From assembly GCA_029863175.1 (NCBI GenBank), contig JAOTVX010000005.1, forward strand, positions 68,029 to 132,028: a stretch of 64,000 bases of DNA. Reading direction: 5' to 3'. A program made the position numbers and the translations under genes. Shown here piece by piece: positions 15,822 to 23,921 of this stretch; position 1 is the first letter of the stretch, and every line of letters starts with the position of its first letter. The notes below the pieces were generated by a model, which saw only the letters and a list, made by a program, of their open reading frames with translations, was not told where the DNA came from and searched no databases. The DNA is from Betaproteobacteria bacterium. Lineage in GTDB: Bacteria; Pseudomonadota; Gammaproteobacteria; Burkholderiales; SG8-41.

Positions 15822-15920
15822 ATTCAGGAATGGGGAATCGGACAAGGGCAATGGGAAATAGGAAACCGCCATGCGGCTGCGGGCAGGAAACGTTAATTTC
15901 CCATTCCCTATTCCCCATCT
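15822..15920. repeat. 7-nt word inverted array
   Basis: Left arm with GGGGAAT-, CAATGGG- and AAATAGG-type heptamers; right arm TTTCCCA-TTCCCTA-TTCCCCA. The right arm overlaps the last codon of the M48 protease gene. Confidence 0.7.
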
Positions 15921-17157
15921 ACGCCTTCTGCAAACGGGCAATACGCACAACGGCAGGCGGATGGGAGTCGTAAAACGCCGAATGCAGCGGATCCGGCGTC
16001 AGGGTCGAGGCATTGTCCTTGTAGAGCTTGATCAATGCGGCGACGAGATCCCGCGCGGACGCGTTCTTGATGGCGTACTGATCAGCCTCGAATTCGTGTT
16101 TGCGCGAGTACATTGCCGCGAGTGGCTGCAGCACAAAGGAGAAATGGGGCACGACGATGAAGAACAGGATCAGCGCGATCGCGGTCGATGGCGTCGACAC
16201 GTTAAGGCCGCTGTAGAACCAGGCTTCCTGGATGACATATCCGAGCAAGGCCAGGAGCCCCAGGCTCGTGAGAAACAGCCAGATCATGCGCTTGAGCACG
16301 TGGCGCAGTCTGAAATGCCCCAGCTCGTGCGCCAGGACGGCCTCCACTTCAGGCGGGTCGAGGACGGTTAGCAGAGTATCGAAAAACACGATGCGCCTGC
16401 TTGCCCCGAAACCCGTGAAATACGCATTGCCGTGCGCGCTGCGGCGCGAGCCATCCATTACTACCAGCCCCTTCACCTTGAAGCCGCAACGCGCGAGCAG
16501 GCGCTCGACGCGCTCGCGGATCTCCGGGTCTTGCATTGGGGAGAACTTGTTGAACAGCGGGGCGATCCAGGTCGGATAAATCATGAGCAGGAAAACATTG
16601 AACGCCACCCAGATGACCCAAACGTAGATCCACCAGTAGGCGCCGGAACGCTCCATCAGCCACAGCACGGTCGCGACGAGTGGCAGCCCAAAAAGCGCGG
16701 CCACGAGCGCGCTCTTGACCATGTCCGCGAAGAACAAGGTGCGCGTCATCTTGTTGAAACCGAAACGCTCCTCGATCCTGAACACCCGATAGTAGCTGAA
16801 CGGTGTCTCGATCACGGTCAGGCAGACCATAAGGAGCACGATCAGCAGGAGGCCGCGGAGGATGGCGTCGGGCACCCACGCCGCGGGAATGGTGTACAAC
16901 AGCTGAAGTCCGCCGCCGAACGTGAGCGTTAGAACGATCGCCGCGTCAACCGCGATGCTGGCCATGCGCAGCCGCGTCTTGGCGCAGGTGTAGTCGGCCG
17001 CTTTCTGGTGGACGGACAGGCTGATTCGTTCGGAGAATTCCGCGGGTACGCCTTCGCGGTTGGCGATGACATGGTTCAGGTGTCGCCGCTCGAGCCACAG
17101 GCGCGTCGCGGTGGTCAGCGCAACCGCCGCGAGAAATACGATTCCAAAAGTGGTCAT
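15919..17157 (-). CDS. M48 family zinc metalloprotease (Ste24 type)
   Basis: A 412-residue integral membrane protease resembling CAAX prenyl protease 1/Ste24. About six to seven hydrophobic helices are seen (for example 1-15, 65-90, 100-120, 150-170, 175-200 and two after the zinc site). The zinc ligands are in AHELGHFRLRH near residue 278, with the downstream Glu in HEFEADQYA near 357. In bacteria such enzymes take part in membrane protein quality control. It is divergent from oligoribonuclease. The stop codon lies in a heptamer array, so the C-terminal residues (RLQKA) border a repeat but the length is normal. Confidence 0.9.
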   Translation of the reverse strand: MTTFGIVFLAAVALTTATRLWLERRHLNHVIANREGVPAEFSERISLSVHQKAADYTCAKTRLRMASIAVDAAIVLTLTFGGGLQLLYTIPAAWVPDAILRGLLLIVLLMVCLTVIETPFSYYRVFRIEERFGFNKMTRTLFFADMVKSALVAALFGLPLVATVLWLMERSGAYWWIYVWVIWVAFNVFLLMIYPTWIAPLFNKFSPMQDPEIRERVERLLARCGFKVKGLVVMDGSRRSAHGNAYFTGFGASRRIVFFDTLLTVLDPPEVEAVLAHELGHFRLRHVLKRMIWLFLTSLGLLALLGYVIQEAWFYSGLNVSTPSTAIALILFFIVVPHFSFVLQPLAAMYSRKHEFEADQYAIKNASARDLVAALIKLYKDNASTLTPDPLHSAFYDSHPPAVVRIARLQKA

Positions 17158-17268
17158 TGGGTGAGGTTAACCTAACAGGCCGGCACGTTCTGTGACAAAA
17201 TAGCACCGGAAAATTCCGGCGCCGGAAAAAGCGTTGAACGGCGCGCCGTGTCCTCCCGAACAAGAATT

Positions 17269-17814
17269 ATGGCACAAGACCCCAACAACCTCATATGGAT
17301 CGACATGGAGATGAGCGGGCTCAATCCCGAAACCGACCGCGTTCTCGAAGTTGCGCTGGTGGTTACGGACTCGCGGCTCGACACCGTGGCCGAGGCGCCG
17401 GTCCTGGTCGTCCGCCAGTCTGCTGCGGTGCTGGATGCGATGGACGAGTGGAACAAGTCCACGCATGCGCGGTCGGGCCTCATCGAGCGGGTAAAAGCCT
17501 CGACAATGTCTGAAGCCGAGGCCGAGGCGCAGCTGCTCGCCTTTCTCGTCGAGCAGGTACCGCCCAACGTCTCGCCGATGTGCGGCAATTCGGTGCACCA
17601 GGACCGGCGCTTCCTTTCCCGCTACATGCCGCGGCTGGAGGCCCACTTTCTCTATCGCAATCTGGATGTAAGCACGCTGAAGGAGCTGGCCAAGCGCTGG
17701 AAACCGGACATCATGGCCGGGCTGAGCAAGCATGGCAAGCACGAAGCGCTTGCCGACATCTACGAGTCGATCGAAGAGCTCAAGTATTACCGCGAACATT
17801 TTCTCAAGCTTTGA
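17269..17814 (+). CDS. orn: Oligoribonuclease
   Basis: A 181-residue DEDDh exonuclease that degrades dinucleotides and very short RNAs, including pGpG from c-di-GMP turnover. Acidic catalytic residues are in WIDMEMSGL (Asp and Glu near 12-14), in [12 protein letters not shown] near 110, and the His/Asp pair in KHEALADI near 158. ATG 17269 gives exactly the E. coli length and starts [15 protein letters not shown]; the GTG 21 bp upstream is an alternative with no better ribosome site. The HD-GYP protein at 60.5 kb would generate pGpG or GMP upstream of this enzyme. Confidence 0.95.
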   Translation: MAQDPNNLIWIDMEMSGLNPETDRVLEVALVVTDSRLDTVAEAPVLVVRQSAAVLDAMDEWNKSTHARSGLIERVKASTMSEAEAEAQLLAFLVEQVPPNVSPMCGNSVHQDRRFLSRYMPRLEAHFLYRNLDVSTLKELAKRWKPDIMAGLSKHGKHEALADIYESIEELKYYREHFLKL

Positions 17815-17914
17815 TCAAGCTTGCGAAAATGTAAAACAATCAGTCCGCCTCGTAATGCCGGTGAATCCCGAATCGCGAGAGCGTTCTTCATGAGCTGCCG
17901 TCGCAACACCGGGA

Positions 17915-18121
17915 TCACTCGAGGCGGATTTCGCCGTCGAACTTGATGTCGACGCTGAGCTTGCCGACGGAGAGCGTCATTGTTGCGGGAAACACCTCGT
18001 TTCCCTTCAGCCGGCCATCGGCGAGTGCCTTGTTCACGGCTTTCTCGACCGCGAGCTGGGAGTTCACGCCCACCGTCTTGAGGAACTTTCGGATGCTCAT
18101 GTTGAGTGCTTCGTCGTTCAT
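17915..18121 (-). CDS. DUF6494-type small protein
   Basis: A 68-residue protein with an N-terminal helical half (MNDEALNMSIRKFLKTVGV) and a C-terminal beta-rich half (ATMTLSVGKLSVDIKFDGEIRLE). It matches my memory of the DUF6494 family, small proteins of unknown function in proteobacteria. GGAGGAG lies directly before ATG 18121. No signal peptide. It lies alone between orn and a large 13-nt word array. The sandwich-like second half suggests binding rather than catalysis, but that is a guess. Confidence 0.75.
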   Translation of the reverse strand: MNDEALNMSIRKFLKTVGVNSQLAVEKAVNKALADGRLKGNEVFPATMTLSVGKLSVDIKFDGEIRLE

Positions 18122-18166
18122 TTTTCTCCTCCATTAAAGAACCGTGACCATTGACCCGCTGGAAAC

Positions 18167-18306
18167 CTGGTGACGAGTACTGGTGATGAGAACTGGTGAT
18201 GAATACTGGTGATGAAAACCGCGCTGCACATCACCATTTCTTCATCACCATTAATCATCACTATTTCTAGCTTCGACTCATCACCCATCACTCATCGCTC
18301 ATCACG
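18167..18306. repeat. 13-nt word inverted array
   Basis: Four tandem 13-mers (CTGGTGACGAGTA, CTGGTGATGAGAA, CTGGTGATGAATA, CTGGTGATGAAAA) face TCATCACCATTAA-type 13-mers and a shorter run of TCATCACCCATCACTCATC words. The right end touches the pgi stop codon. Confidence 0.88.
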
Positions 18307-19954
18307 CTTTCCGCCCACTGCGGCGAGCCTTGTAGTAGTTGATCAAGCCCAGGGTAGACGCGTCATGGGCCGCGACCGGCGCGGCGGCTTCCAGCTCCGG
18401 CAGGATGCGATTCGCGAGCTGCTTGCCGAGTTCCACGCCCCATTGGTCGAATGCGTTGATGTTCCAGATGACGCTTTGCACGAAGACCTTGTGCTCGTAG
18501 AGCGCGATCAGTGCGCCGAGCGTCCGTGGACCGAGCTCATCGAGCAGGATCGAGGTCGTCGGCCGGTTCCCTGGGAACACCCGGTGTGGCATCAGCCTCT
18601 CGATCTCGGCTTCGGCCATCCCCTGCCTGCGCATGGCGGCCGCAGCCTCGTCCGCAGTCATGCCGCGTGCCAGGGCCTCGGTCTGCGCAAAGAAGTTGGC
18701 GAGCAGCATGTCATGGTGCCGGCGCAAACGGTGGTGAGGGCGGCAGCACGCGATGAAATCCGCCGGTACAGGAGTCGTGCCCTGGTGCAGCATCTGAAAA
18801 TAGGCGTGCTGTCCGTCAGTGCCCGGCGTGCCCCAGGTGACGGGCGCGGTGTCGTAAACCGCCGTGCTGCCGTCGAGGGTCGCGCTTTTTCCGCAGGATT
18901 CCATCTCGAGTTGTTGCAGGTACGACGGCAGCAGGCGCAGGCGCTCATCGTACGGCAGCACCGCCCGCGCCGCTGCGCCGCGGAAGTTGACGTTCCACAC
19001 CTCGAGCAGGCCGAGCAGGGCCGGCAGATTACGCGCGAGCGGTGTGCCGGCAAAATGCTCGTCGATCGCGCGCCCCCCGGCGCGCAGGTCGTCGAATCGG
19101 GCCATGCCGAGCGCCAGGGCAATAGGTAAACCCACGGCTGACCACAGCGAGTAGCGGCCGCCCACCCAGTCCCACATCCGGAATACGCGGTCAGCGGGCA
19201 CCCCGAACTCGGCCGCGCGCGCGGGAGCGCTGGTCACTGCGCACAGATGCTTGGCGATCGCCGTCTTCCCGCGAAGATTGCGCTCGAGCCAGGACCGTGC
19301 GGTGAGTCCATTGGTCAGCGTTTCGGCGGTGGTGAACGTTTTGGAAGCGACGATCACGAGCGTGGTGGCGGGCGAGAGCGCATCGAGCACGGACGTGATG
19401 GACGCGCCGTCGACGTTCGAGACGAAGTGCACGCGCAAGCGGCTCCGTGAATCGCGCGCAAGCGCATCGCACACGAGCCGCGGGCCGAGGTCCGATCCAC
19501 CGATGCCGATATTGACGACGTCGGTGAACGTGCGGCCAGTCGCGCCGCGCGCACGGCCGGTGCGTACGGCCGTGACCAGGCGTTTCATCTGGCCAAGCAC
19601 CTCCGCGACTTCGCGCGTGACGTCGCTGCCGTCGAGCATCATCGGTTTTGCCGCGCGTAGCGCCATGTGCAGTGCCGCGCGATTCTCGGTCGTGTTGACG
19701 CGCTCAGCAGAGAATAGGCCTTGGATCGACTTTTCGAGATCGCATTCGCGTGCGAGCGCCAAGAGCAGGCGCATAGTGTCAGACGTGACGACCTGCTTCG
19801 AGTAGTCGAGCAGAACGCCGCCGCCTGCGATTGAGAAACGTTCAAACCGCCGCGAGTCCTCTTCGAACAGGTGGCGCAAGTGCGCCTCCGCCAGATTGGC
19901 GTGATGCTGCTCGAGAGCCTGCCACGCAGGCAACTGGGTGCGAGATGTCGTCAA
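18302..19954 (-). CDS. pgi: Glucose-6-phosphate isomerase
   Basis: A 550-residue cytosolic enzyme interconverting glucose-6-phosphate and fructose-6-phosphate. Signatures: NIGIGGSDLGPRL near 152, the SKTFTTAETLTN phosphate loop near 212, WDWVGGRYSLWSAVGLPIAL near 268, the catalytic His in GQHAYFQMLHQGT and Lys in DQWGVELGKQLA near the C-terminus. The TTG at 19954 gives the E. coli length (549) and is the only usual start codon near the conserved N-terminus; the open frame runs further upstream without homology. It connects to the sugar cluster at 49.5-55 kb (transaldolase and phosphorylases). Confidence 0.93.
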   Translation of the reverse strand: MTTSRTQLPAWQALEQHHANLAEAHLRHLFEEDSRRFERFSIAGGGVLLDYSKQVVTSDTMRLLLALARECDLEKSIQGLFSAERVNTTENRAALHMALRAAKPMMLDGSDVTREVAEVLGQMKRLVTAVRTGRARGATGRTFTDVVNIGIGGSDLGPRLVCDALARDSRSRLRVHFVSNVDGASITSVLDALSPATTLVIVASKTFTTAETLTNGLTARSWLERNLRGKTAIAKHLCAVTSAPARAAEFGVPADRVFRMWDWVGGRYSLWSAVGLPIALALGMARFDDLRAGGRAIDEHFAGTPLARNLPALLGLLEVWNVNFRGAAARAVLPYDERLRLLPSYLQQLEMESCGKSATLDGSTAVYDTAPVTWGTPGTDGQHAYFQMLHQGTTPVPADFIACCRPHHRLRRHHDMLLANFFAQTEALARGMTADEAAAAMRRQGMAEAEIERLMPHRVFPGNRPTTSILLDELGPRTLGALIALYEHKVFVQSVIWNINAFDQWGVELGKQLANRILPELEAAAPVAAHDASTLGLINYYKARRSGRKA

Positions 19955-20145
19955 GACGGTGTTAAGCGCCGAATGATGGCGCGAGCCGGAGATTTCGGCC
20001 CAATTGTACCTGTTTTCCCGTCGTGGGCCCCCGTAGAATTGCAATGAAACCCGGACGCGCAGTGCCGGCTTGACTCCGCGCCTTGGGGCGGATGTCCCGC
20101 AGCCGCTCAATGCGCGGCCCGCATCCAACTGAGCGGAGCGCGCCG

Positions 20146-20412
20146 ATGCTCGGAGCCATTACGACGTTGCTGGTGATCCTGACCGGCATCAGCGGCGCGG
20201 TCATGGCAAAATTCGTCCTCGACGCCCTGCGCATCAAGGACTTCAGCGTGCGCGGGTTTGCGATTGGCATCGCCGCGCACGGTATCAGAACTGCCCGTGC
20301 CTTTCAGGTAAGCGAGGAAGCCGGCGCATTCGCCGGACTTGGAATGGGGTTGAACGGCTTGCTCACCGCCGTATTGGTGCCGGTAGTCGTCGGCTTGATC
20401 AGGAACTTCTGA
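20146..20412 (+). pseudogene. lrgB: LrgB C-terminal fragment
   Basis: An 88-residue open frame that matches only the last third of LrgB/CidB membrane proteins: VRGFAIGIAAHGIRTARAF followed by EEAGAFAGLGMGLNGLLTA. Whole LrgB is about 230-240 residues, and no LrgA or LrgB N-terminus precedes it. The usual HGIGTA is HGIRTA here. It has a fair ribosome site (GGAG) and an ATG at 20146, so a two- to three-helix membrane peptide could still be made. The EI24-type gene starts 12 bp later, which suggests the fragment now serves as a leader cistron. Confidence 0.65.
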
Positions 20413-20423
20413 GGATGCATTAA

Positions 20424-21143
20424 ATGAACCGTGTCATCACTGCGTTTCTCGGTGCCGTGCGCGATCTGCGCGAAGCGCGCATCCTGGCGCTGGTGCTTGT
20501 GCCGCCGGTCGGAGCATTCGTGCTCTGGACTGTTCTCGCCTGGGCGTTCTGGAGCGACTGGATCGCATGGGCCGACACGATGCTCGCCGCGACGGCGTTC
20601 GGCCAGTGGGTGCAGTCGTTCGATCCCGGCTGGCTGGTGAGTTCTGTGGCCACGCTCGTGCTGATCGCGATCGTCGTACCGCTGATGCTGATCACGGTCG
20701 TGGTCATCACCGAGCTCGCTGCCATGCCGGTTATCGTAAAACTGGTAGGCCATCGCCATTTCGGCGCGCTCGAGCTGCGCCGCGGGGGCACCGTGATGGG
20801 CAGCGTGTGGAACGCCGTGCGCGGGATTCTGTGGTTCGCAGCGCTCTGGCTTTTGACGCTGCCGTTATGGTTGACCGGGATTGGCGCGCTGGTGCTGCCG
20901 CCTCTGTTGTCGGCGTGGTTCACCCAGCGCATGTTCCGCTACGACGCGCTGGCAGAGCATGCGAGCGTTGCCGAGTACCGGAGGGTCGTGCAGGGCAGCA
21001 GCGGCCGGCTCATCCTGATGGGCCTGCTGCTGGCGCTACTCTATTACGTTCCCGTGCTGAACCTCGTGGTGCCGGTGCTCTCGGGGCTTGCGTTCACGCA
21101 TCTTTGCCTTGGCGAGCTGGCGCGCATCAGGCAGAAGGCGTGA
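20424..21143 (+). CDS. EI24-domain membrane protein (CysZ-like)
   Basis: A 239-residue inner-membrane protein of the EI24/CysZ group. Long hydrophobic stretches lie at about 22-48, 72-100, 125-160 and 195-225, with the family's amphipathic FTQRMFRYDALAEHASVAEYR segment before the last helix pair. CysZ imports sulfate in enterobacteria; the function of betaproteobacterial EI24 proteins is not established, so no gene name is given. GAGG precedes ATG 20424. Co-transcription with the LrgB fragment is likely. A short heptamer array follows the stop. Confidence 0.8.
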   Translation: MNRVITAFLGAVRDLREARILALVLVPPVGAFVLWTVLAWAFWSDWIAWADTMLAATAFGQWVQSFDPGWLVSSVATLVLIAIVVPLMLITVVVITELAAMPVIVKLVGHRHFGALELRRGGTVMGSVWNAVRGILWFAALWLLTLPLWLTGIGALVLPPLLSAWFTQRMFRYDALAEHASVAEYRRVVQGSSGRLILMGLLLALLYYVPVLNLVVPVLSGLAFTHLCLGELARIRQKA

Positions 21144-21165
21144 CGGCTGATGACTGACGACTCGT
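21141..21165 (+). repeat. 7-nt word array, single arm
   Basis: GTGACGG-CTGATGA-CTGACGA words overlapping the stop codon of the EI24-type gene. Confidence 0.4.
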
Positions 21166-21203
21166 CAAGAGCTTCACTGCCAAGGACGTGGAGAAGCTTT
21201 AGC

Positions 21204-21209
21204 TATAAT
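21204..21209 (+). promoter_or_regulatory. -10 element of hydrolase gene
   Basis: Perfect TATAAT 30 bp before the TTG start of the RBBP9-like hydrolase. No matching -35 at 16-18 bp. Confidence 0.4.
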
Positions 21210-21238
21210 GTCACCGCCGCCGCAGCACGAGGTGCACC

Positions 21239-21820
21239 TTGCATGACCTGAAAGATCTTACGGTCTTTATCCTTCCCGGCCTGGGCGGCGCGGGGCCCGA
21301 GCACTGGCAAACCGCGTGGGGAAAGGCCTTTCCGAGCTTCAGCCGCGTGGAACAGGCCGATTGGGATCGGCCGGTTTATGAAGAATGGGCGGTCAGGCTC
21401 AGCGAGGCGGTGAAGGCAAGCACGCGCCCGGCCCTGCTGGTCGCACACAGCCTGGGCACTTCGCTCACCATGCGCTGGTCGTTCGATCAACCTGCCCTTG
21501 CGCAAAAGGTGGCCGGCGCCTTTCTGGTGGCGCCGACCGACCGGGACCGCTTCGACGCCGCGCCGGATTCGCCATTGCGCAACTTCGGACCCATGATTCT
21601 CAGGAAGTTGCGGTTTCCATCGTTGGTGGTAGCAAGCCGCGATGACGACCGCGTGTCGTTCGAGCGCGCCCAGGCCTTTGCCGCTGCCTGGGGCTCGACG
21701 CTGATCGATGCCGGCAATCTAGGGCATATGGGGTCGGCAGCACAACTGGGCGTCTGGCCTTTCGGCCTGTTCTGGTTCGGGCAGTTCGTCGCGTCACTCG
21801 ATCGGCGGCTCGGGACTTAA
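21239..21820 (+). CDS. RBBP9/YdeN-type alpha/beta hydrolase
   Basis: A 193-residue serine hydrolase of the RBBP9/YdeN family. It has the family start VFILPGLGGAGPEHWQTAW, nucleophile Ser in VAHSLGTSLTMRW near residue 74, an Asp in ASRDDDRVSF near 140 and His in NLGHMGSAAQLG near 165. Substrate unknown; family members show carboxylesterase activity. The start is TTG 21239, since the only nearby ATG is out of frame; AGG lies 7 bp upstream. It stands alone. A long stretch of short-word arrays follows. Confidence 0.82.
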   Translation: MHDLKDLTVFILPGLGGAGPEHWQTAWGKAFPSFSRVEQADWDRPVYEEWAVRLSEAVKASTRPALLVAHSLGTSLTMRWSFDQPALAQKVAGAFLVAPTDRDRFDAAPDSPLRNFGPMILRKLRFPSLVVASRDDDRVSFERAQAFAAAWGSTLIDAGNLGHMGSAAQLGVWPFGLFWFGQFVASLDRRLGT

Positions 21821-21827
21821 CCGACCC

Positions 21828-22110
21828 GCCTGGGTGATGCGTGACGGGTGATAGGTCATGGGTACCTTAGCCCAGCAATTCCGAATCTCTATCCATATCT
21901 TCACTGGGCGTTGTCTTAGCGTCCTTCCAAAAGCGGTGACTGGTGACTCGTGACTGGACCTGCTGAGGCTCTTGGTTTTCGTTCGTAAACCTTCGCGTCC
22001 TCGGCCTCCTTTGCGGTGAGGCCTTTATCTTCCTTTGCGTCCTCCGCGACCTTGGCGGTGAAGCTTTTGACTAGCCGTCAGTCATCACGCCTTGTGCCTG
22101 AGCGCTTAAG
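21828..22110. repeat. Spacer of mixed short-word arrays
   Basis: No gene is seen in 21821-22173. It holds GGGTGAT-GCGTGAC-GGGTGAT-AGGTCAT heptamers (21832-21862), GGTGACT-GGTGACT-CGTGACT heptamers (21935-21958), and 9-nt words of the CTTTGCGTC/CTTGGCGGT type (about 21988-22064). Similar 9-nt words (ACCGCCAAG) recur near 1625 and 60168. Confidence 0.6.
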
Positions 22111-22173
22111 GCAAAAAGCAGGACGCGTTGCGCCTGACGCAGTCACGTAATCATGCAGAGATGCGTGGTGGCA

Positions 22174-22206
22174 GAAAAGAAAACGCCGCGCGGATCTCGC
22201 GCGGCG
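22174..22206 (-). terminator. Terminator of thiolase gene
   Basis: On the minus strand a perfect 8-bp GC stem (CGCCGCGC/GCGCGGCG, loop of 7) is followed by TTTTCTTTTCT. It lies about 50 bp after the thiolase stop. Confidence 0.88.
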
Positions 22207-22253
22207 CGTCGATCATCGGTGCGGTGCCTACCGGTCACCGGTTACAGGGCTTA

Positions 22254-23441
22254 CTACATGCGCTCGAATATCGCCGCGATGCCCTGGCCGCCGCCGATGC
22301 ACATCGTTACCAGCGCGTACTTGCCGCCGATGCGTTGCAGCTCGTAGAGGGCCTTGACCGTCAGGACCGCCCCGGTCGCGCCGATCGGGTGGCCGAGCGC
22401 GACGGCGCCTCCGTTGGGATTCGTCTTTTTCGGATCGAGCTTCAGGTCGCCTGACACGGCGAGCGCCTGCACGGCAAAGGCCTCGTTCGATTCGATCACG
22501 TCCATCTGCTCGAGCTTCAGGCCGGCCTTGGCGAGCGCGTTCGTTGATGCCGGCACCGGGCCAATGCCCATGATCTTGTGGTCAACACCGGCGAGTCCAT
22601 ACGACACGAGCCGGGCCAAGGGCTTGAGGCCCCGTTTCTCGGCCGCCGTGCGTTCCATGAGAACGACGGCCGCCGCGCCGTCGTTGATGCCCGAGGCGTT
22701 GCCCGCGGTGACCGTACCCTCTTTCTTGAAGACAGCGCGCAGCTTGGCCATGCCCTCGCGCGAGGCATCGGCGCGCGGATGCTCGTCCTTGTCGAAGACC
22801 ACGGTGCCTTTGCGCGTTTTCAGCTCGATGGGAAGGATCTGGTCCTTGAAGTAGCCCTTTTCGATAGCATTCACGGCGCGGCGGTGGCTCTCGACGGCGA
22901 ATTCGTCCTGCTGCTCGCGCGTTATCTTCCATTGTTCCGCTATGTTCTCGGCGGTGATGCCCATGTGAACGGTATCGAACGGGTCGGTGAGCGCGCCCAC
23001 CATCATGTCCACGACGCCGCCGTCGTTCATGCGCTGGCCCCAGCGCAGCGTCGGCATGAGGTAGCCGCCGCGGCTCATCGATTCCGTGCCACCCGCGACG
23101 GCGATGTCGTTGTCACCGAGCATGATCGATTGCGAAGCTGAAACGATCGCCTGCAGACCGCTGCCGCACAAGCGATTCACGGTCAGCGCGGTGGAGTCGT
23201 CCGGCAGGCCGCCCTTCAGGCAGGCCACGCGCGAGAGATACATGTCCTTGGCCTCGGTGTGGATGACGTTGCCAACGACGCAGGCGCCCACCTCCTTGGC
23301 CTCGACCTTGGCGCGCTTGACCGCTTCGCGGATCACCTGACCGGCGAGCTCAGTAGGGGCGAGATCTTTCAATCCGCCGCCATATTCGCCGATTGCCGTC
23401 CGTACACCCGAGAGCACAACCACTTCGCGCTCGCTGCTCAT
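22254..23441 (-). CDS. Acetyl-CoA acetyltransferase (thiolase)
   Basis: A 395-residue thiolase condensing or cleaving acyl-CoAs. Nucleophile Cys92 is in NRLCGSGLQAIV, the SNEAFAVQALA segment lies near residue 320, the His is in GGAVALGHPIGATG near 351, and the second Cys is in MCIGGGQGIAAIF. Sequence pattern and length fit the biosynthetic/degradative acetoacetyl-CoA thiolase group (PhaA/AtoB/BktB). With the PhaM-type gene in the window a role in PHA synthesis is plausible but fatty-acid or branched-chain degradation cannot be excluded. It is monocistronic, with a strong terminator. Confidence 0.9.
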   Translation of the reverse strand: MSSEREVVVLSGVRTAIGEYGGGLKDLAPTELAGQVIREAVKRAKVEAKEVGACVVGNVIHTEAKDMYLSRVACLKGGLPDDSTALTVNRLCGSGLQAIVSASQSIMLGDNDIAVAGGTESMSRGGYLMPTLRWGQRMNDGGVVDMMVGALTDPFDTVHMGITAENIAEQWKITREQQDEFAVESHRRAVNAIEKGYFKDQILPIELKTRKGTVVFDKDEHPRADASREGMAKLRAVFKKEGTVTAGNASGINDGAAAVVLMERTAAEKRGLKPLARLVSYGLAGVDHKIMGIGPVPASTNALAKAGLKLEQMDVIESNEAFAVQALAVSGDLKLDPKKTNPNGGAVALGHPIGATGAVLTVKALYELQRIGGKYALVTMCIGGGQGIAAIFERM

Positions 23442-23571
23442 GTCCTTCTCCTTAACTGACTGATTAGAAAGGAAGTTCTTTGAAGATTCCTTGCCCCGGG
23501 GCCGGGGCTGGAGATGCGAAGTTTACGCCCCCGGTGCAGCACTGTCGAGAAAATTGTGCGCCACAGCATGC

Positions 23572-23700
23572 GCAACATGGCGGCGACGCGCTCGTGCGAG
23601 CAGGAACAGCGAAAGGCGAGCGGACGCGGCTCGAACAGTCGCACGTCCTCGTGGTAGTAGTCGTGGCGCTCGAAAACGGCCTGGCAGGTAGCCTCGAGGT
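23572..23700 (-). pseudogene. hslO: Hsp33 (HslO) fragment
   Basis: About 40 codons on the minus strand read YYHEDVRLFEPRPLAFRCSC followed by SHERVAAMLRML. This is the hinge and first zinc-ligand pair (CxC) of the redox chaperone Hsp33. The second CxxC pair, the last 40 residues and the whole N-terminal domain are missing; the frame is bounded by a stop at 23750-23752 and drifts into unrelated sequence after 23572. It cannot make a functional chaperone. It lies in a 480-bp gap together with a heptamer array. Confidence 0.65.
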
Positions 23701-23799
23701 GCGCGATCTCGCCGTGAATGGGCGCGCGCGCGAAGAGAAAGCGCCGGAGTTAGTCGGACATTAACTTCGGTGACGAGTGATGGGTGACGAAGAAACCGT

Positions 23800-23913
23800 T
23801 TCAAGTTCCACGTTCCACGTTCAAAGTTCCAGGTTCCAAGTTCAATGTCAAAGCGGGGAACTTCGCGTGCGACGTTCGTCCAACCTTGAACCTTGAACCT
23901 TGAACCTTGAACG
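23800..23913. repeat. 7-nt word inverted array
   Basis: Left arm GTTCCAC-GTTCCAC-GTTCAAA-GTTCCAG-GTTCCAA-GTTCAAT; right arm four AACCTTG heptamers. Arms are complementary, about 45 nt apart. A short GGTGACG-AGTGATG-GGTGACG run precedes it at 23769-23790. Confidence 0.9.
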
Positions 23914-23921
23914 CTCGCCCG

